Under the pieces are notes generated by a model that had not been told where the DNA came from, made no database searches, and saw only the letters and a list, made by a program, of their open reading frames with translations. Below are positions 50,751 to 52,898 of a stretch of 52,898 nt of DNA, in pieces (position 1 is the first letter of the stretch; each line of letters starts with the position of its first letter). The translations under genes were made by a program, and so were the position numbers. Source of the DNA: Verrucomicrobiota bacterium (GTDB lineage Bacteria > Verrucomicrobiota > Verrucomicrobiia > CAIQCK01); NCBI GenBank assembly GCA_026397915.1, contig JAPLTX010000046.1:1-52898 (forward strand). The letters run 5' to 3'.

Positions 50751-51470
50751 TCAGGTTGGCTCGACACCGCCGAAACGGCGTTGACGCTTCCGGTAATCCT
50801 CCAGCGCTTTCAAAAACTCCGGCTTTCGAAAATCCGGCCAAAGCGTCGGCGTAATCCAAATCTCCGTGTAGGAAGTCTGCCACAACAGGAAGTTGCTCAA
50901 CCGCATCTCGCCGCTCGTGCGGATCAGCAGGTCCGGATCGGGAAATGACGACGTATAAAGCGACGCGGCGATTGTTTCCTCGTTAATCTGCTCCGGCCGC
51001 AACCGCCCTTCCCGCACTTCGGTCGCGATCTTTCGCACGCCGTCCACCATTTCCGTGCGCCCGCCGTAGCTCAGCGCCAGAATCAGTGTCAGGCCGGTGT
51101 TCTTCGCCGTTACCCGGCGCGTTTCGGCAAGCTGTTTCTGTGAATGTTCCGGCAGGTCAGCCAGGCGACCGATGGCTTCTAGACGCACGTTGTTCTTGTG
51201 CAGCGTGGGGATCTCGTCCTTGAGAAACTTTGTGAGCAACCGCATCAGCGCCGATGTTTCTTCGCGCGGCCGGCGCCAGTTTTCGATGGAGAACGCGTAG
51301 AGCGTCAGATACTTCACGCCGATCTCGCCCGCCGCTGTCACAATCTCCCGCGCGCTGTCGGAGCCGGCGCGATGGCCCTCGATGCGCGGCAGACCGCGCT
51401 CGCGCGCCCAGCGGCCGTTGCCGTCCATGATGATGGCCACGTGCTGCGGAATTGTTTTGGCCTCAGTCAT
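50751..51470 (-). CDS. uppS: Undecaprenyl diphosphate synthase (cis-prenyltransferase)
   Basis: UppS extends farnesyl diphosphate to the C55 carrier lipid for peptidoglycan and surface glycans. The 239-residue protein shows HVAIIMDGNGRWARERGLPR (catalytic Asp16), YLTLYAFSIENWRRP, ALSYGGRTEMVDGVR and DLLIRTSGEMRLSNFLLWQ, all family motifs. It is of normal length. The start lies 31 bases after purA on the same strand, and it begins the chain of overlapping genes uppS-cdsA-dxr-rseP-ispG. Confidence 0.97.
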   Translation of the reverse strand: MTEAKTIPQHVAIIMDGNGRWARERGLPRIEGHRAGSDSAREIVTAAGEIGVKYLTLYAFSIENWRRPREETSALMRLLTKFLKDEIPTLHKNNVRLEAIGRLADLPEHSQKQLAETRRVTAKNTGLTLILALSYGGRTEMVDGVRKIATEVREGRLRPEQINEETIAASLYTSSFPDPDLLIRTSGEMRLSNFLLWQTSYTEIWITPTLWPDFRKPEFLKALEDYRKRQRRFGGVEPT

Positions 51471-51500
51471 GACAACGCTTGCATTTCCTTCGCCGCAACC

Positions 51501-52864
<1,364 letters not shown>

Positions 52865-52898
52865 CCCTAAACCGTGGCCCAGTCTTCCCGCCATTCAG

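Overview
The window looks like chromosomal DNA of a GC-rich member of the Verrucomicrobiota (PVC superphylum), probably an environmental or metagenome-assembled genome. The grounds are indirect: secreted beta-propeller and sulfatase enzymes with no SusCD pair, a long-form IspG with an internal insertion domain, a menaquinone gene of the futalosine route (mqnD), PQQ-type propeller proteins, and palindromic repeats in and between genes. No rRNA, tRNA, CRISPR array, transposase or phage gene was seen, so the taxonomic call is inference.

Layout. 1-4.8 kb: the 3' part of a three-propeller sialidase-like protein, a small membrane protein, and an HpcH/HpaI-type aldolase that has lost its N-terminus and a key arginine. 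4.9-5.5 kb: an exported DJ-1/PfpI protein on the minus strand. 5.7-16.8 kb: a tightly packed plus-strand cluster (URO-D/MtaA-like protein, six-hairpin glycosidase-like protein, GH2, S1 sulfatase, TIM-barrel-like unknown, ricin-esterase-SMP30 fusion). 16.9-18.6 kb: an island with the frameshifted tail of a DNA methyltransferase gene, overlapping by ATGA an ApeA-like HEPN protein; this is the best candidate for an immune or selfish system. 18.8-25.9 kb: a serine beta-lactamase-like hydrolase, a sugar-porter MFS transporter and a giant double GH32-like protein with a laminin-G-like insertion. 25.9-26.4 kb: no gene, but a five-copy 42-bp repeat array. 26.4-29.6 kb: a DUF4062-STAND-TPR protein (minus strand) carrying an in-frame palindromic repeat insertion.

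29.8-35.0 kb: a translationally coupled operon of two exported PQQ-like propeller proteins and an unknown exported protein. 35.2-37.2 kb: mqnD and an Fe-S aldo/keto reductase. 37.2-42.2 kb: a membrane-anchored propeller, a Nudix hydrolase, an M3 peptidase, an MTH1187-family protein, cbiX and cobU. 42.3-45.5 kb: a DUF2723 (TMEM260-like) membrane protein. 45.6-52.8 kb: the housekeeping cluster purA-uppS-cdsA-dxr-rseP-ispG, mostly with overlapping genes, joining two MEP-pathway enzymes to undecaprenyl and phospholipid precursor synthesis.

How the genes may work together (inference): the left half looks like a saccharide-degrading locus. Secreted propeller enzymes, a GH2, a sulfatase and an esterase would strip a decorated, probably sulfated, glycan; the MFS porter would import monomers; the URO-D-like and aldolase-like proteins would act in the cytoplasm. 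The right half is core metabolism. The two most unusual places are the HEPN/methyltransferase remnant and the repeat insertion in the STAND gene.
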